Positions 45,377-56,351 of a stretch of 64,000 nt of DNA are shown here, piece by piece (the first letter of the stretch is position 1; each line of letters opens with the position of its first letter). Source of the stretch: Nemophila menziesii (lineage: Eukaryota; Streptophyta; Magnoliopsida; Boraginales; Hydrophyllaceae). The DNA lies in NCBI GenBank assembly GCA_029959085.1, contig JARWIR010000002.1, forward strand, positions 67,510,154 to 67,574,153, written 5' to 3'. The notes under the pieces are model-generated. The model was not told the DNA's origin. It ran no database searches and saw only the letters and a program-made list of their open reading frames with translations. Both the position numbers and the translations under genes were made by a program.

Positions 45377-45769
45377 ATGGTTATGGTTGTAGTTCGGTTC
45401 GGTTCTCAACGTTCTATGCGTTCGTTTGATCTTTTCCCGACTCTCGATTCTGTTTTCGATTACGTGTTGTCTAAATGGCCTTCCAGCTCATTTTCTAGAG
45501 TACATCGAGAGTTACTACCACACGACTTTATACAGGGAATGCTACTCGCTAACATTCCTGCTTTTTACATGTTGAGTCCACCTTCACCAATCCCCGGGAT
45601 CGGGGATATTTTTGTCCACCCTCTAATCGTCAAGGTTCCTCCCGGAAGACAAAAAACAAAGCGTTTCAAGTCTCGTGGTGAATTTGAGCACGAACCTAAG
45701 ATGATAACATGTCGACGTTGCCATATCCAAGGACACCATAACGCTAAAACCTGTAAAGCTCATCAATGA
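45377..45769 (+). CDS. MULE transposase C-terminal-like protein with zinc knuckle (130 aa)
   Basis: ATG 45377 follows directly on TTTTCTGCAG, a good splice acceptor; a matching donor could be CTCTAAAG|GTAAAC (about 44679), giving a leader intron of about 700 bp after a CT-rich leader (44530-44670). The C-terminal half reads VPPGRQKTKRFKSRGE then the CCHC knuckle CRRCHIQGHHNAKTC, the usual end of Mutator-like (MuDR-type) transposases. The catalytic and SWIM regions are missing. The N-terminal 60 residues (FDLFPTLDSVFDYVLSKWP) are not recognised. It may be a remnant exon of a decayed element or a captured tail; the absence of stops is notable but the ORF is short. An in-frame upstream ATG at 45215 lies in a hairpin and is less likely. 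Confidence 0.6.
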   Translation: MVMVVVRFGSQRSMRSFDLFPTLDSVFDYVLSKWPSSSFSRVHRELLPHDFIQGMLLANIPAFYMLSPPSPIPGIGDIFVHPLIVKVPPGRQKTKRFKSRGEFEHEPKMITCRRCHIQGHHNAKTCKAHQ

Positions 45770-45960
45770 TTGATGTTTTGTTTTCAAGATCTTTAAATTC
45801 TTGTAACGGTCGATTAATATTCACGTATTTAACATTGTTTACATTTGTATTGTTAGGTTTTTGTACCTTTTTGTGTTTATGTTTGTCTTGTGCTTCATTG
45901 TGTTAGTATTATTGTCTTTTAATACAGGTTTCGAGCCATGTAGCTTAAGCCGATGTCTGA

Positions 45961-46048
45961 ATTTTTATGTTTTAAACATGGAATTCCATGTTTTAAACAT
46001 GGAATTGCATGTTTGAAACATGGTATTCCATGTTTAAAACATGGAATT
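45961..46048. repeat. Second CATGGAATTCCATG palindrome cluster
   Basis: Four half-units of CATGTTTTAAACATGGAATTC type in alternating direction, 200 bp after the zinc-knuckle ORF. The same words recur in the cluster at 46665-47035. Confidence 0.85.
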
Positions 46049-46421
46049 TCTCTCTGTTTTGACTTTTCCCCCGTGTTTTGCTGACCTTCACTTTTTCCAT
46101 GAACTTTGTATTTGTGACACATACTTCTACATACACAACCATGCCTATTGTTTTTTATATGTTTGTTTTGATGTTGTAGTTTGTATCATAATAGTTAACT
46201 AATACATAACATTTTTTTCTTTTTCTTAACACTTAGTTTATAAAAAAAATAATAATAAACCATAGAAGTTACATTACAAATCAAATCCTTGATAATATTG
46301 TTAACAAGTCTTAACAATTCATTTTAAACATTATAAACTATATTTTTTACAAATAAGTCCGATAATATACGAAATACTAAATACTAATTTGACCAAAATA
46401 GTAAAAAACTTAAAAAATTCT

Positions 46422-46610
46422 TTATTTTCCTTCTTCATAACTGATGCTTTGGTCTTTGTTATCGATGAACTGCATATACATCTTTGCTCGGTACTTGTCG
46501 GATGCATTCTATTCATATGCCTCCCTTACTTTTGCGGTTTTGTATATGTCTTCCGCATACATGCATACATACACTCCGCTGTCTTGGCTTGATAACTTTT
46601 TTTCACCTGT
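46422..46610 (-). pseudogene. ULP1-type protease C-terminal remnant (-)
   Basis: Minus-strand reading gives SSQDSGVYVCMYAEDIYKTA, then one in-frame stop, then NASDKYRAKMYMQFIDNK and a terminal stop at 46422-46424. The pattern 'Q..DCGVFVC.YAE' followed by 'YRA......' is the C-terminal active-site region of ULP1/SENP-type SUMO proteases, a domain carried by some plant MULEs. The catalytic Cys of DCG is Ser here and there is an internal stop, so it cannot be active. The assignment rests on about 50 residues. Confidence 0.5.
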
Positions 46611-46664
46611 TTTTACACAAACTCCAAGCACAAGAAAATATATTAGTAGTATGAATTGAGTTAA

Positions 46665-47035
46665 TTCCATGTTTAATACATTTATCAAAACATGGAATTT
46701 CATGTTTAATACTGTTACTAAAAACATTCTGCATAATTCTATATTATGCAGTAATTACACTATAAGGGCCCTAAACTACACATTCTGTCTATAATACAGT
46801 TATCAAAACACGGAGTTTCATGATTTGATAACTGTATTAAACATAGAATTCCATGTTTAATACAGTTACTAAAAAAACATTCTGCAGAATTCCATATTAT
46901 GCAGTATTTACACAAAAAGGTCCCTAAACTACACATTCTGTCTATAATACAGTTATCAAAACATGGAATTTCATGATTTGATAACTGTATTAAACATGGA
47001 ATTCCATGTTTAATACAGTTACTAAAAACATTCAC
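46665..47035. repeat. 153-bp tandem repeat with palindromic core
   Basis: One full unit (46771-46923) and most of a second (46924-47035), preceded by a partial, diverged unit. The unit begins CTAAACTACACATTCTGTC and contains ATACAGTTATCAAAACATGG, its inverse and TCTGCAGAATTCCATATTATGCAG, so each unit folds into a long hairpin. Confidence 0.85.
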
Positions 47036-47040
47036 GTTTT

Positions 47041-48200
47041 TAGTATATTTGACAGTTATACCTCAATTTTTTTTGAAATAATTGCACTATAGGTCCCTGT
47101 TTAACACATTATTCACGTTTTATGACTCTAATACATCTTTCATTCATGTTGATCATAGTAAATTGAACACATTCATCAAATAATCCTATTTTAAATCCTA
47201 GAAACTTCTAAATTTGGTTTTTATATAGAAATCGGTAAGAGTTTGCTTATAAATCACGCGAAATCAGTTTCGAAAGTAAGAAACACTATCAAAAACCTCA
47301 AAATAAACATAGAAATTAGATTATATTTGAGTTTTTTCACTTACGTATGTTTGTATTTTTTTGTTGTTGATTGCGTTTGCTTTTAGTTGTGTTGATTTGC
47401 TCGTGTTTTTATAGTCGCCGGTGAGTCGTCGTGGAGTCGCTGGCGAGTCGCCGGTGAGTCTTCTTCGTCGTTCGCTTTTCGTCGTCTCTGTTGCGTGTAG
47501 TATGTGTGTGTGCAGTTGTGTGTGTTGTGTGTGTGTGTGTGTTTGTGTATATGAACGCTTCAATGTTTTGTTTTATTATTTTTTAATTGTTAATTAGGGG
47601 TAGTTTTGGGAGAGGCTGTTTTCTCTAAAATGTTTTATTGGAGGCACCTTTAATTGGCTCTTTTTTCAATTCTTTTTTTTTTTATATATATATATATATG
47701 CTTGATTTTGTACCCATACAAAAATTATGATTGCTTGCCGAGACATCTTAGTATCTAAGATACAATTTGAGCTGATTTGGTGCTTTCATGAAGCAAATAG
47801 ATGTGCTGAATAGATGACTAAGCTAGGTGCAAGGAGTAAGGAAAGTCCGATTTCTTACAGGGACCCCCCGGATGGACTGTGGAGGATACTCACTCGTGAC
47901 CGTTGTGGATGGGAGATACCTAGAACACACATAGTTAGACAATAATACTTGGAAGATTCCTTCCCGGCTTCTTTTAAGCCTCGTATGTAACAAAAACAAT
48001 TATGTTTAATATTCTTTATATCTTAATTTACTTTTATACTCCTAATTTATTATGTCATTTGGTAACTAGAATTATGTAAAAAGAAAATGACACTCACTTT
48101 CCTCTGCATTAACTATGGGTACAATAAGATTCGGATCATTACCCAAAAACAATAGAAAATCACACTTTTTGGTTTTCTCTCTCCTAGATTTTTGTTAGTT
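47041..48200. other. Right flank of MULE island and unassigned sequence
   Basis: Contains short GC-rich repeats of GTCGCCGGTGAGTCG type (47413-47460), (GT)n runs (47498-47545) and (TA)n (47683-47698). 47700-47960 is unique-looking sequence with no recognised gene, RNA or repeat. No obvious inverted repeat with the region near 44.4 kb defines the ends of the MULE. Confidence 0.4.
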
Positions 48201-48353
48201 CCCATATTTTCGGGGATCCATAAACAAATCTTATGATTTTCAACTATTTTTATTTCAAACCCGATTCAGATCTTCTAGAAGCAACACCATTTTTATTTCT
48301 TCTTTTCTCTATACTTCTTCTTTCGAGGGTGAATAATAGCTAGAGGCAAGAAA

Positions 48354-48697
48354 GTGGCACAAAAAGATATTACACGTATGATCAATGAAGAGAGCAACCA
48401 AAGAAACAACAATAACAACTCTTCTAGATCTAATAGAAACAGTAGCAAAAATGCTCAACCGAAAGCTAGAAGTACACTATCCTCCAAAACCGATGTTGCT
48501 CCATCTAATAAGAGTAATGGAAAAACTGAGATGCGTACTATTGTGCCAAACATTTTAAATACAAAGGTTGATGAAGAGGTTGTATTTGTTAGTCATAAAA
48601 ACACTAATAGTCTAAGTTTGAGTGAAGATCAAGTCAGTATTATTCCAACTCAGTACATATTCAGTCAAAACATGGACAACAGCTATTTGAATGTAAT
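48354..48697 (+). pseudogene. LINE ORF1, N-terminal part
   Basis: Open frame MAQKDITRMINEESNQ..., rich in Asn, Ser and Lys, typical of the low-complexity N-terminus of plant LINE ORF1; it runs into the solo LTR inserted at 48698 and resumes at 50274. The upstream 150 bases are T/C-rich, like a LINE 5' UTR. Start codon choice is uncertain (the listed ATG-like start may be GTG at 48354; the next clear ATG is in-frame further on). Confidence 0.55.
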
Positions 48698-50273
48698 TGG
48701 TGTCTCCTGGTGTGTGATAGATTCACACTCCTAAAATGGAGGGACACGGACCGCAAGTGTATGGGTCGTCCAAGTAATGGGTTTTCGATCTCAGGGACGG
48801 ATGGATATGACATATGATGTTATGCAATAAGTGAGGATAGTTGTTATATGACAAGAAAATAAATGATAAAATATTTGTTGAGTTTTGTTTTAAGACTAAG
48901 ACGCAAAGAAATGAAATACTAGATTAACGCAAATAAATGACGCAAACAAAATAAATGCAAGTAATAAAGATGAGTAGACGCAAGAATAAGAAGGCGTACT
49001 TGAGTCTCGTAAGGGTCCACCTAATCAATAACATTAACGTTTCTGTTTAAGGGTAGAATCAGTATTTTAATGCTAGTCGGGATTCTAATATCTCCTAGCC
49101 CCCCTGTCGGGTGGACCTAGGAGCTATCCTAAAGTACTATAAACCTCTGTATGGGCGAATATGCCTCTTCAGACGTGAAGTTCTTACCTCATTGGCTATG
49201 TAACTAGTCAAGCATGTCGGTCAATGACGAACATTACACTGATATTTATCTAAGTCCGTAACCAAACCCCCCGTCAGATGATCACTTTGTCACTAAGTGA
49301 ATATCCCGATTACTAACACCTATTTATAGTTGTTCCTAAAAGAAATAGTAAATTAAGAATAAAATAAAATCCAATATAAAATACCCAATTCAATTTAAAT
49401 TAAGAAAGTCCCAAATTCAAAAACATTAAGAAATTAATTAGGATTCATCCCATTTATTGCGATTCTCAAGCACTAATGTATTTAGCTCATAATGTAATTA
49501 AAAACTGAAATAAAAGATAATTTGTTCATATTCAATTACAAAAGTGAAATGGGTAACCTAATTAAAGGATTGATTTTGACTGTTGATGGAAGAATTAGGA
49601 TTCTCCAGTTTCAGCTTTTTCTCTCCTTTTGCTTCTGACTTCTCTCTAGCGTTCCCTGACTTGTGTAATATGAGTTTGTATAAAAAATGAAGTCAAAGGC
49701 TTTTATATGATAGGAAAATCGTATTGGGCTCTCCTCTTAAAAGGAAATAGGTTAAACGAAATAAAAGCTCAATCCTATTTTGAAATCTCGTAACTGATGT
49801 ACATCTGTTATTAAAACGGCTGTAACTTTTGCGTCCGAACTCCAAATCACTTCATTCCAGTCGAAAATTCTTCCTGACTCAAAGATAAAAATTCCTTAAT
49901 TCACAACTCTAGGGATGAATAAGTGGCAAAGTAGCACAAAAACAGTGATTTGTAACAACCTTCCAGATTTTAATCTCCTATAATAAATTCTTCGGATCAT
50001 CTTTTCTCGCCTTTGACTTCTACACTCGATCTATTACTTTAATTCCTATTTCTCCTCCTTGTCTTGATGCTCCATATAATCCATGAACCTAAGAAATTTT
50101 CACTAAAAATAAACAAATTAACGCACAAAATCTCTAAAACGCAAATAATACAAATCCAAGGGAAGAAAAAGCAATATAACCAAATAAGTTTAAAAGTCTA
50201 TTAAATAAGTCAATTAATCACCTAAAATGATGTCTCCTTAGGGATAATATTTAGAACAAAACGGGATACATCA
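48698..50273 (-). mobile_element. Solo LTR of an Athila-related family, 1576 bp
   Basis: Flanked by GTAAT at 48693-48697 and 50274-50278. On the plus strand it runs TGGTGTCTCC...GGGATACATCA; the element-direction start is TGATGTATCC with inverted repeat partner GGAGACATCA (reverse at 50228-50237 / 50264-50273). It shares marks with family A (CCGCAAGTGTATGGG tail motif, CCCCCTGTCGGGTGGAC block) but is clearly diverged. No internal region is present, so it results from LTR-LTR recombination. Confidence 0.92.
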
Positions 50274-51060
50274 GTAATATTAAACCAAATTTAAAGTTAC
50301 ATTTTTTCATGAACTAGTGGTTCATGAGGGTAGAAACATTATTAAACCTCCTCAAACTTTGTTAGAAGAATGTGCTAAGATTTGGTTGAATTGTTTAGTG
50401 AATCAATTAATTAATTCTCCTCTCCCTTCTATATTATCTCAAATTTTGTTAAGTATCAGTGAAAAGGTTTTGAAAAAGTAGATATCAAGTCGAAAGGAAT
50501 TATGTTTGTTTTTAGCTTTACAAAAAAGTCTAATTATAACAAGGCCATGGAACAAATGTGGCACGTTGGGTAAAACCTTTGTTTCTCAGAGAATCAAAAG
50601 TTGATATGCAATTTGAGAAGATCAATGTTAGTAAAATTCCATTATGGATCAAGCTGAAAATGTCCCTATGAATCTTTGGACAAAGAAAGGTATGAGTTAT
50701 TTTGCGAGTGGAGTAGGAAAACCATTGCAGATGGTTTCTATTATAGAGTCAAGAACTCGTTTGGACTATGCTCGGGTGTGTGTTGAAGTTCATATGAAAT
50801 ATGAGTTACCTAATAAGGTATACGTGGATATAGGACAACATGATCTTCATGAGGTCGGACTTATATATGAATGGAGACCAACACAATGCACTAGATGCAA
50901 AAAATTTGGGCATAATATGCGTAAAGCTGAGAAACAAGTGTGGGTACCAAAAGAGCAATAATGCTCAAGTCAATGTAGATGATAAAGCTAAGGCTAAAGA
51001 AATTGGTGTTAGCTCTTCTGATGAACAAATTAAGCTTGGAAGTTTCTGACTAGCATATCC
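50274..51060 (+). pseudogene. LINE ORF1, C-terminal part (DUF4283 and zinc knuckle)
   Basis: Continues the LINE after the solo LTR. Frames shift near 50660, but the text IPLWIKLK / VPMNLWTKKGMSYFASGVGKPLQM, TRLDYARVCVEV and WRPTQCTRCKKFGHNMRK is the typical plant LINE ORF1 end: DUF4283-like RNA-binding region followed by a CCHC-type knuckle (here CTRCKKFGHNMRKA, last Cys lost). An earlier stop at about 50481 also breaks it. ORF1 would bind LINE RNA in the particle. Confidence 0.8.
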
Positions 51061-51220
51061 AAAGTTAATGAACAAGCTAGTAGCAGTTATATATCTCCTA
51101 TTGCTGAGGGGAATTCATTCAATGTTCTAAATAGTCCTTGTCGGATCTTGATGATGATGTAATAAAATTAATCAATGAATCTCAGTTAGAGGAGAGTAAC
51201 AAGTCAAAACCGCCTGATCC

Positions 51221-51552
51221 ATGATCTTAGGATCATGGAATGTAAGAGGATTGAACATGGTCCTTAAACAATTGGATGTCTTAAAGTTCATGTTCACAAA
51301 TAAAGTTCAGATGATGTGTTTATTGGAGACTAAAGTCAAATATAACAAGATGGAGAAACTTTACAAGGAACATTTTTCACAAGTACAAGATTTACATAAG
51401 TATTCTAAGTATCCTAAAGGAAGAATGTGGATTTTATGGAATGAAAAAGACATTCAGATAAAATATATTGATTATACTTTCCAGGCTATACTAGTCAAGG
51501 TAATTGATTTACCTAATAACACTAAATTTATTATTTGTGTGGTTTATGCTAG
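51221..51552 (+). pseudogene. LINE ORF2 endonuclease, N-terminal fragment
   Basis: ATG 51221 begins MILGSWNVRGLNMVLKQLDVL and keeps ETKVKYNKM and FIICVVYAS, the start of the apurinic-endonuclease-like domain of L1-type LINEs (motifs SWNxRGLN and LLETKVK, with catalytic Asn and Glu). It is open until 51552, where the LTR of N3 enters after GCTAG. The reverse transcriptase part does not reappear in the window. Confidence 0.88.
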
Positions 51553-52770
51553 TGATGTCTCCCTATTTGTGATATAATCATCTAGGTTGGAGACATCATT
51601 TTAGGTGTATTTGATAAATTAATTATAGATTTTTATTCATATCTTGATAATTTCTTATTTTTTGTCTTGATTTGATGATTTATTACTTTTAGAGCATGTT
51701 TAGTTTAATTTGTGTGTTAATGTGAAACTCTTGAGGTTTATGGAATATAATTAGATGCAAAATCAATTTTAAGAAGATAAGAAAATAAGATATGGAAGGA
51801 ATCACCAGATAAAAGGAAGTAGACATTAAATAGGAAAAGAAAAGTTGTCATGTACGTCCACTACAGTGAATATAACTTCAAATTGGCTTGTAATTTGGAT
51901 GATCATTCAAATGATTAATGATAGATATTTTCGGTGCGGTCGTTTCGATATAAAGTAGGAAAAAATCGGACCAATAACGAAGGAGATATGATCAAAATAG
52001 TGAGTAGTGTTTATCCTCTTCGATATTTTAGGAAACGAATTTGAATTGGGAAAGGATTCCAATTACTTGCCTTCCACTCAAGATGTCGACCTAGAATCTT
52101 CTTAACACCTATAAATACGCTCTTTATCATTGTAAACATATCCTTACTCAATTATTAGTTCTTAGTTTCAAGAAATCATTCAGGAGAAGCAAGTTGACAA
52201 TATGTGTCTTTAGTTTAATTTATTTCTTTCTTTCCAGCATGAACTAATTTTCCCATAGCTTGGGTTTTGCATATGTATAATCTTTGAATTCGATTTTCTT
52301 CTATCTAAGTTTGTTTGGGGAAACCTTTTTAAATTTATTCTATCTTCATAACCTTTATATTGTTATATGTGCTTTGATTTATTGACCGTAGTTTTTGCTT
52401 GTGCACGAGTGTAAACTACCCCATTAATAGCAGTTGGATGGTCACCCAGAAGGGGTATCTAATTGTTGAAATACCACATAAACGTCTAGTGTGCGGTAGT
52501 GATCTGGAAGGGCTTGCCTAACTAGATAGTCATTAGGGTTTGAGATTTAACAACTGATCATTGCATATGTCCCCTTACCCAAGTCCCCTGGTAATTGTTA
52601 GGTCGCCACCTAAGTCCACCCGTAAGGGGGTTAGGAGGAATATAGAATCCTGGCTACTTACCTTAAGATCTTTAATCACCCTTATTATCTTGTAGAAAGA
52701 ATAAAAGGATAAGTGCATACAAGTTTGCATTGTCTTTAGTATAATTATTATTCTCCTCAATCATTCCTAA
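51553..52770 (+). repeat. 5' LTR of N3, truncated at its 3' end
   Basis: TGATGTCTCCCTATTTGTG with inverted repeat 51553-51562 / 51589-51598. It follows the family-B LTR order up to CTCCTCAATCATTCCTAA, then continues directly into gag codons (AGCACCACCACCGGGAG). Compared with the 1538-bp B1 LTR, roughly 300 bp of tail is gone. Confidence 0.8.
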
Positions 52771-55426
52771 AGCACCACCACCGGGAGATAACAGAAATAA
52801 TCAACGTCAAGAACAAGATCTCCCAGGCTTGGGGGCACCTTTTTTAGTTCAACAATTAGGTTATCGCCCTCCAGTGATCCAACATATAAAGTTCAGGCCC
52901 GATCCGGGTATGCTTAGTCAATTTTAGAGTTATGGACACTATAGTGGTGCAGCAATTCAAGATCCGGTAAGAGCAATTTAGAAGTTTATGCAGATTTGTG
53001 ATGCCTATAGTACTCAATTTATTACAGGCGAGCAACTGTATTGTCATATGTTTACGTTCTTCTTGACCGGAAGTGCTGGTGATTGGCTAGATAGACAACC
53101 ACCTAACACAATTAACACTTGGGATTAACTACAAGACGCATACCTTAATCATTTTTATCCGAAGAATATGAGATTAAAAGATCAGATGGAGCTTGCTAGT
53201 TTTCGTCAAGATAATGATGAAGAAGTAGGAGACGCATGGACAAGGTTTCAACAGAAGTTAGCAAGATGTCCACTCCACTGTTACACTCGAGCTTTGCAGT
53301 TAGCCATGTTCTATCAAGGTATTAATGCAGAAAGTAGATTAAGGGTAGGTAATCTTGGAAGGGGAGGATTTGTGTCCATGGATCCTACAAAAGCTGCAGA
53401 AGGTATGGAACGTATCATTGAAACATAAAGGAGTTGGCCAATTTCGCGAGCTCCTATTACGAATACCAAAGGCATGCTTTGGTTGATTGCAGAAACTGCT
53501 CAGTCAACTAAATCAACAACATTAGAGAATCAAGTCAAAGAGATAAAGCTTGAGATGCAACAAAAACGTCAAAATTTAGCTTCAACAAATGTAGTGCAAG
53601 AGGAACAAGGTTGTCCACAATGTGAGGTAGCAAATCATACATGGGAAAAGTGTGAAGAAAATCCAGCATCTGTCTACTTCATATCTAATCGCGATAATTA
53701 ACAATTTGGTAATAGAAATCATCCATGTATGCATTATTCAAATCCTCAGGGGGGCCGCAAATCAAGGTAATTATCAACCTCGTCCCCATAACAACACTTA
53801 CCGACCAAGAGATCAAGGTCCTTATCAAGGAAACCAGAATTTTAATAGGTTGTCTCCTCCATAACAACATTCCAATGATTCTTATACCGATACTCTAGAT
53901 CAAAAGGCTTTACCACAACATCCTCAAGAAGTAGTAGTGTCGAAGAAAATATTACAAACTTTCATGGATCTAATCACGAATAATGTTCAATCACATAATG
54001 AGAAGTTTAGAGAACAAGATGCCACAATTCAGATCTTGGGCACATAAGTAGACCAATTAAAGAAAGTTTTGACTAATATTGTGGAAGCAAGAGATTTGAA
54101 GGCCATTGAAGGAGGTGATGGCAATGTTGGGTTCGAAGCTTGTAAGGCAATTTGACTTTGAACCAGAAAAGAAAGCGGAAATACCACATGTTGCAGAAAT
54201 TGCCCTGGAAGTTCCAGAAATTGAAGAAGAACCAACCAAGTCTAGCCCCAAAGACTCTGACTTTTCCGAGGATCCTGATTCTACCGAAGAATCTGGTTTT
54301 ATAGATCTTCTCAAGGACGTACAAGAAGAGATTAGATCGGTTATTGAGCTTCAAGCTAGTAGAGCAAAATGAAAAGAAGAAGAAGCCTCAAAATAGTAGA
54401 AAGAAGAAGTTGCACCTGATGTGCAAGAAGAGAAAGAAGAAGAGAAGGTGGGCTCGCCACCAATTGATCAAAAAATGTCACCATCTATTCCTAAGACAAA
54501 TCAAAAGGTTGACATTGAACTCAAGGCATTTGTAGAGGCGTATAGTCCTAAAAATATCAACGCCCAGATGCTTGAGATTGTGAAGAAAGGGCTTACATCG
54601 CAACAAGTATTTACGCAAGTTATTCTAGAGAAAGAAGCAAGTGTAGTAGCCAGTAAAGAGACGGTGGCTCATACTGAGAGAGTCTCAAGAAGAGTTGATA
54701 AGGAGTTACCACTCAAGCTCAAAGATCCAGGAAGCTTTAATCTTCCTATTCAAATCAGTGGTACACTCAAAGTGAAGGCCATGTGTGATGTGGGTTCGAG
54801 TGTGAATCATATGCCCAAGTCCGTGTTTATTAGGCTTGGACTCAAGAAGGTGGAAAAAGCTCTCGTGAACTTACAATTTGCGGTTATCTCAGTAACAAAG
54901 ACATGGGGAACAGTGGAGGACGTTCATGTCCAAACAGGTAATATCACCATGCCTACTGACCTTGTTATTCTTATTATGATGCAGATAAGCAAGTTCCAAT
55001 TATACTTGGAAGTCCGTTCTTGGACACAAGTCAAAGCATCATCAACTTACAGGAGGGAATAGTTACCCTCTGTGCTAAAAATGTATCTGAAACATTCTAT
55101 GTCTGGGTAAGAACCAAGGAAGTTGGATCCCGCAGTTCCTATCATCCACACTCTCAAGCATTACAGAGACCCGGAAGGAATTCATGCAAATCATGTGGAT
55201 TCTAGACCAATGAGTGAGTCTGGGGTCGTCCATGAAGTTGTATGAAAAGACCACAAACCAGAGAATAGGCCACGAAGTCACAAAGATTCGTGGATGGGAC
55301 CATTTATAGTCACGCAAGTTATTTCAGCTAAAGTGATAGAAATCAGACCGAAGAGGGGTTGAATGGAGATTAGTATACGTTCATAGCCTTGCTCGTTGTT
55401 GGGGATGCTATATACGAAAATATTGA
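52771..55426 (+). pseudogene. N3 gag-protease fused to integrase tail
   Basis: Starts mid-gag (GDNRNNQRQEQDLPGLGAP). Capsid core is well kept (MELASFRQDNDEEVGDAWTRFQQKLARCP, AMFYQGINAESR), then zinc knuckle CPQCEVANHTWEKC, linker, protease (PLKLKDPGSFNLPIQISGTLKVKAMCDVGSSVNHMP, active-site CDVGSS). At about 55205 the sequence passes directly into the integrase end (SWMGPFIVTQV). There is no reverse transcriptase, RNase H or integrase core. Several stops and shifts (for example near 52926, 53127, 53700, 54046, 54396) make it inactive. It would need gag-pol from another element such as A3 or a family-B master. Confidence 0.82.
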
Positions 55427-56351
55427 TAGAGGTAACGCGTCTAACTTCGAAAGACGTTAAACAAAAGTGCTGTACGGGAGATAACCCGTGATTTTTTATG
55501 TTTGTATGTTTTTAATATATGTTTAGATTAGTTGTTTTTAGTAATGTTGCAGTATTGAGAAAGGTATTAGTGTTTTTGATGTGCAGGTATTTAAGAAATC
55601 GAGTTAGGTAGAAAAACCGCGAAAAATTGGCGACCAGAGCTTTCGTGCGGTATACCGAACTAGTTCTCTGGTGCACCGCACGAAGAAAACCGTGACACAG
55701 TTCAGCAAAAAAAGTCTAGCGCAGAAGACCGTATCGTCACTCACGCCAGACCGTGACGATGGTCCCGAACAGAACTTCCATGCGGTACACCGTAGGATCA
55801 GTCTGGTGCACCGCGCGACAAAGAAACCCATGCCATGTTTCGTCAAGACCATGGCATGGGTTCCAACAGAGATTACCTGTGTTACACCACACCTCAGCTG
55901 CGGTGCACCGCACAGAGGTGCCAGATCAAGTTATAAAACGGCTTGAAAGGAGAAGGTTAGTCATAGTTACAAAAATCAAAACCTTAACCTTCTCTTTCTT
56001 CCCCAAAGCTCTCCCAACTCCATTAAAGCTTCAACAAACCTTCACAACACGTCAAAACACTACCCAATCACCATAAATTTACATCCAATTCCTTCCCTAG
56101 ACCATTTTAAAGAAGATTCAACCACCCAAATCAAATCAAAACACCTAGAATCCAAGAATCAAAACCCAAAATTTCCAAATCTTATCCAACAATTTCTTAA
56201 ATCCATACCAATCAAGCAAGAGTTCATCTTACCCACATAGAGAGTCATCATCCTTACACCTTTCCTAACCCAAACAACACTTGTTCAACCTAAAATCAAG
56301 GGGTACAAAATTTCAAGAGTGTTCAAAGTTTTGAGTTGGAGGTCAATTGAG
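55427..56351 (+). other. N3 region between pol remnant and env-like ORF
   Basis: GGTAACGCGTCTAAC tail, then GTGTTTTTGATGTGCAGGTA (AG at 55585-55586) matching the proposed acceptor in A2, A3 and N2, the GC-rich palindrome region, a C/A-rich G-poor leader (56000-56290) and GAGTTGGAGG (56334-56343) shortly before the ATG. Open frames at 55604-56076 are non-coding repeat. Confidence 0.65.
55610..55925 (+). repeat. GCGGTGCACCGC-type palindromes in N3
   Basis: Perfect TGCGGTGCACCGCA (55899-55912); imperfect GTGCGGTATACCGAAC (about 55645), CTGGTGCACCGCAC (about 55669), ATGCGGTACACCGTAG (about 55780), CTGGTGCACCGCGC (about 55803). Also inverted words CCATGCCATG/CATGGCATGG (55827-55859). They occupy the place of the A2 and A3 arrays but use another core. 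Confidence 0.8.

Noticed and set aside
44380..47670. Terminal inverted repeats bounding the MULE island
   Set aside because: Ends near 44.36 kb and 47.66 kb share only AT-rich words such as AGAGCTATTAA and AGAGCCAATTAA in inverse direction, and no 9-bp target duplication was found.
47820..47960. A structured RNA gene in the GC-richer stretch with GGGACCCCCCGGATGG
   Set aside because: I could not fold it into a tRNA, snoRNA or other known class by eye; nothing supports transcription.
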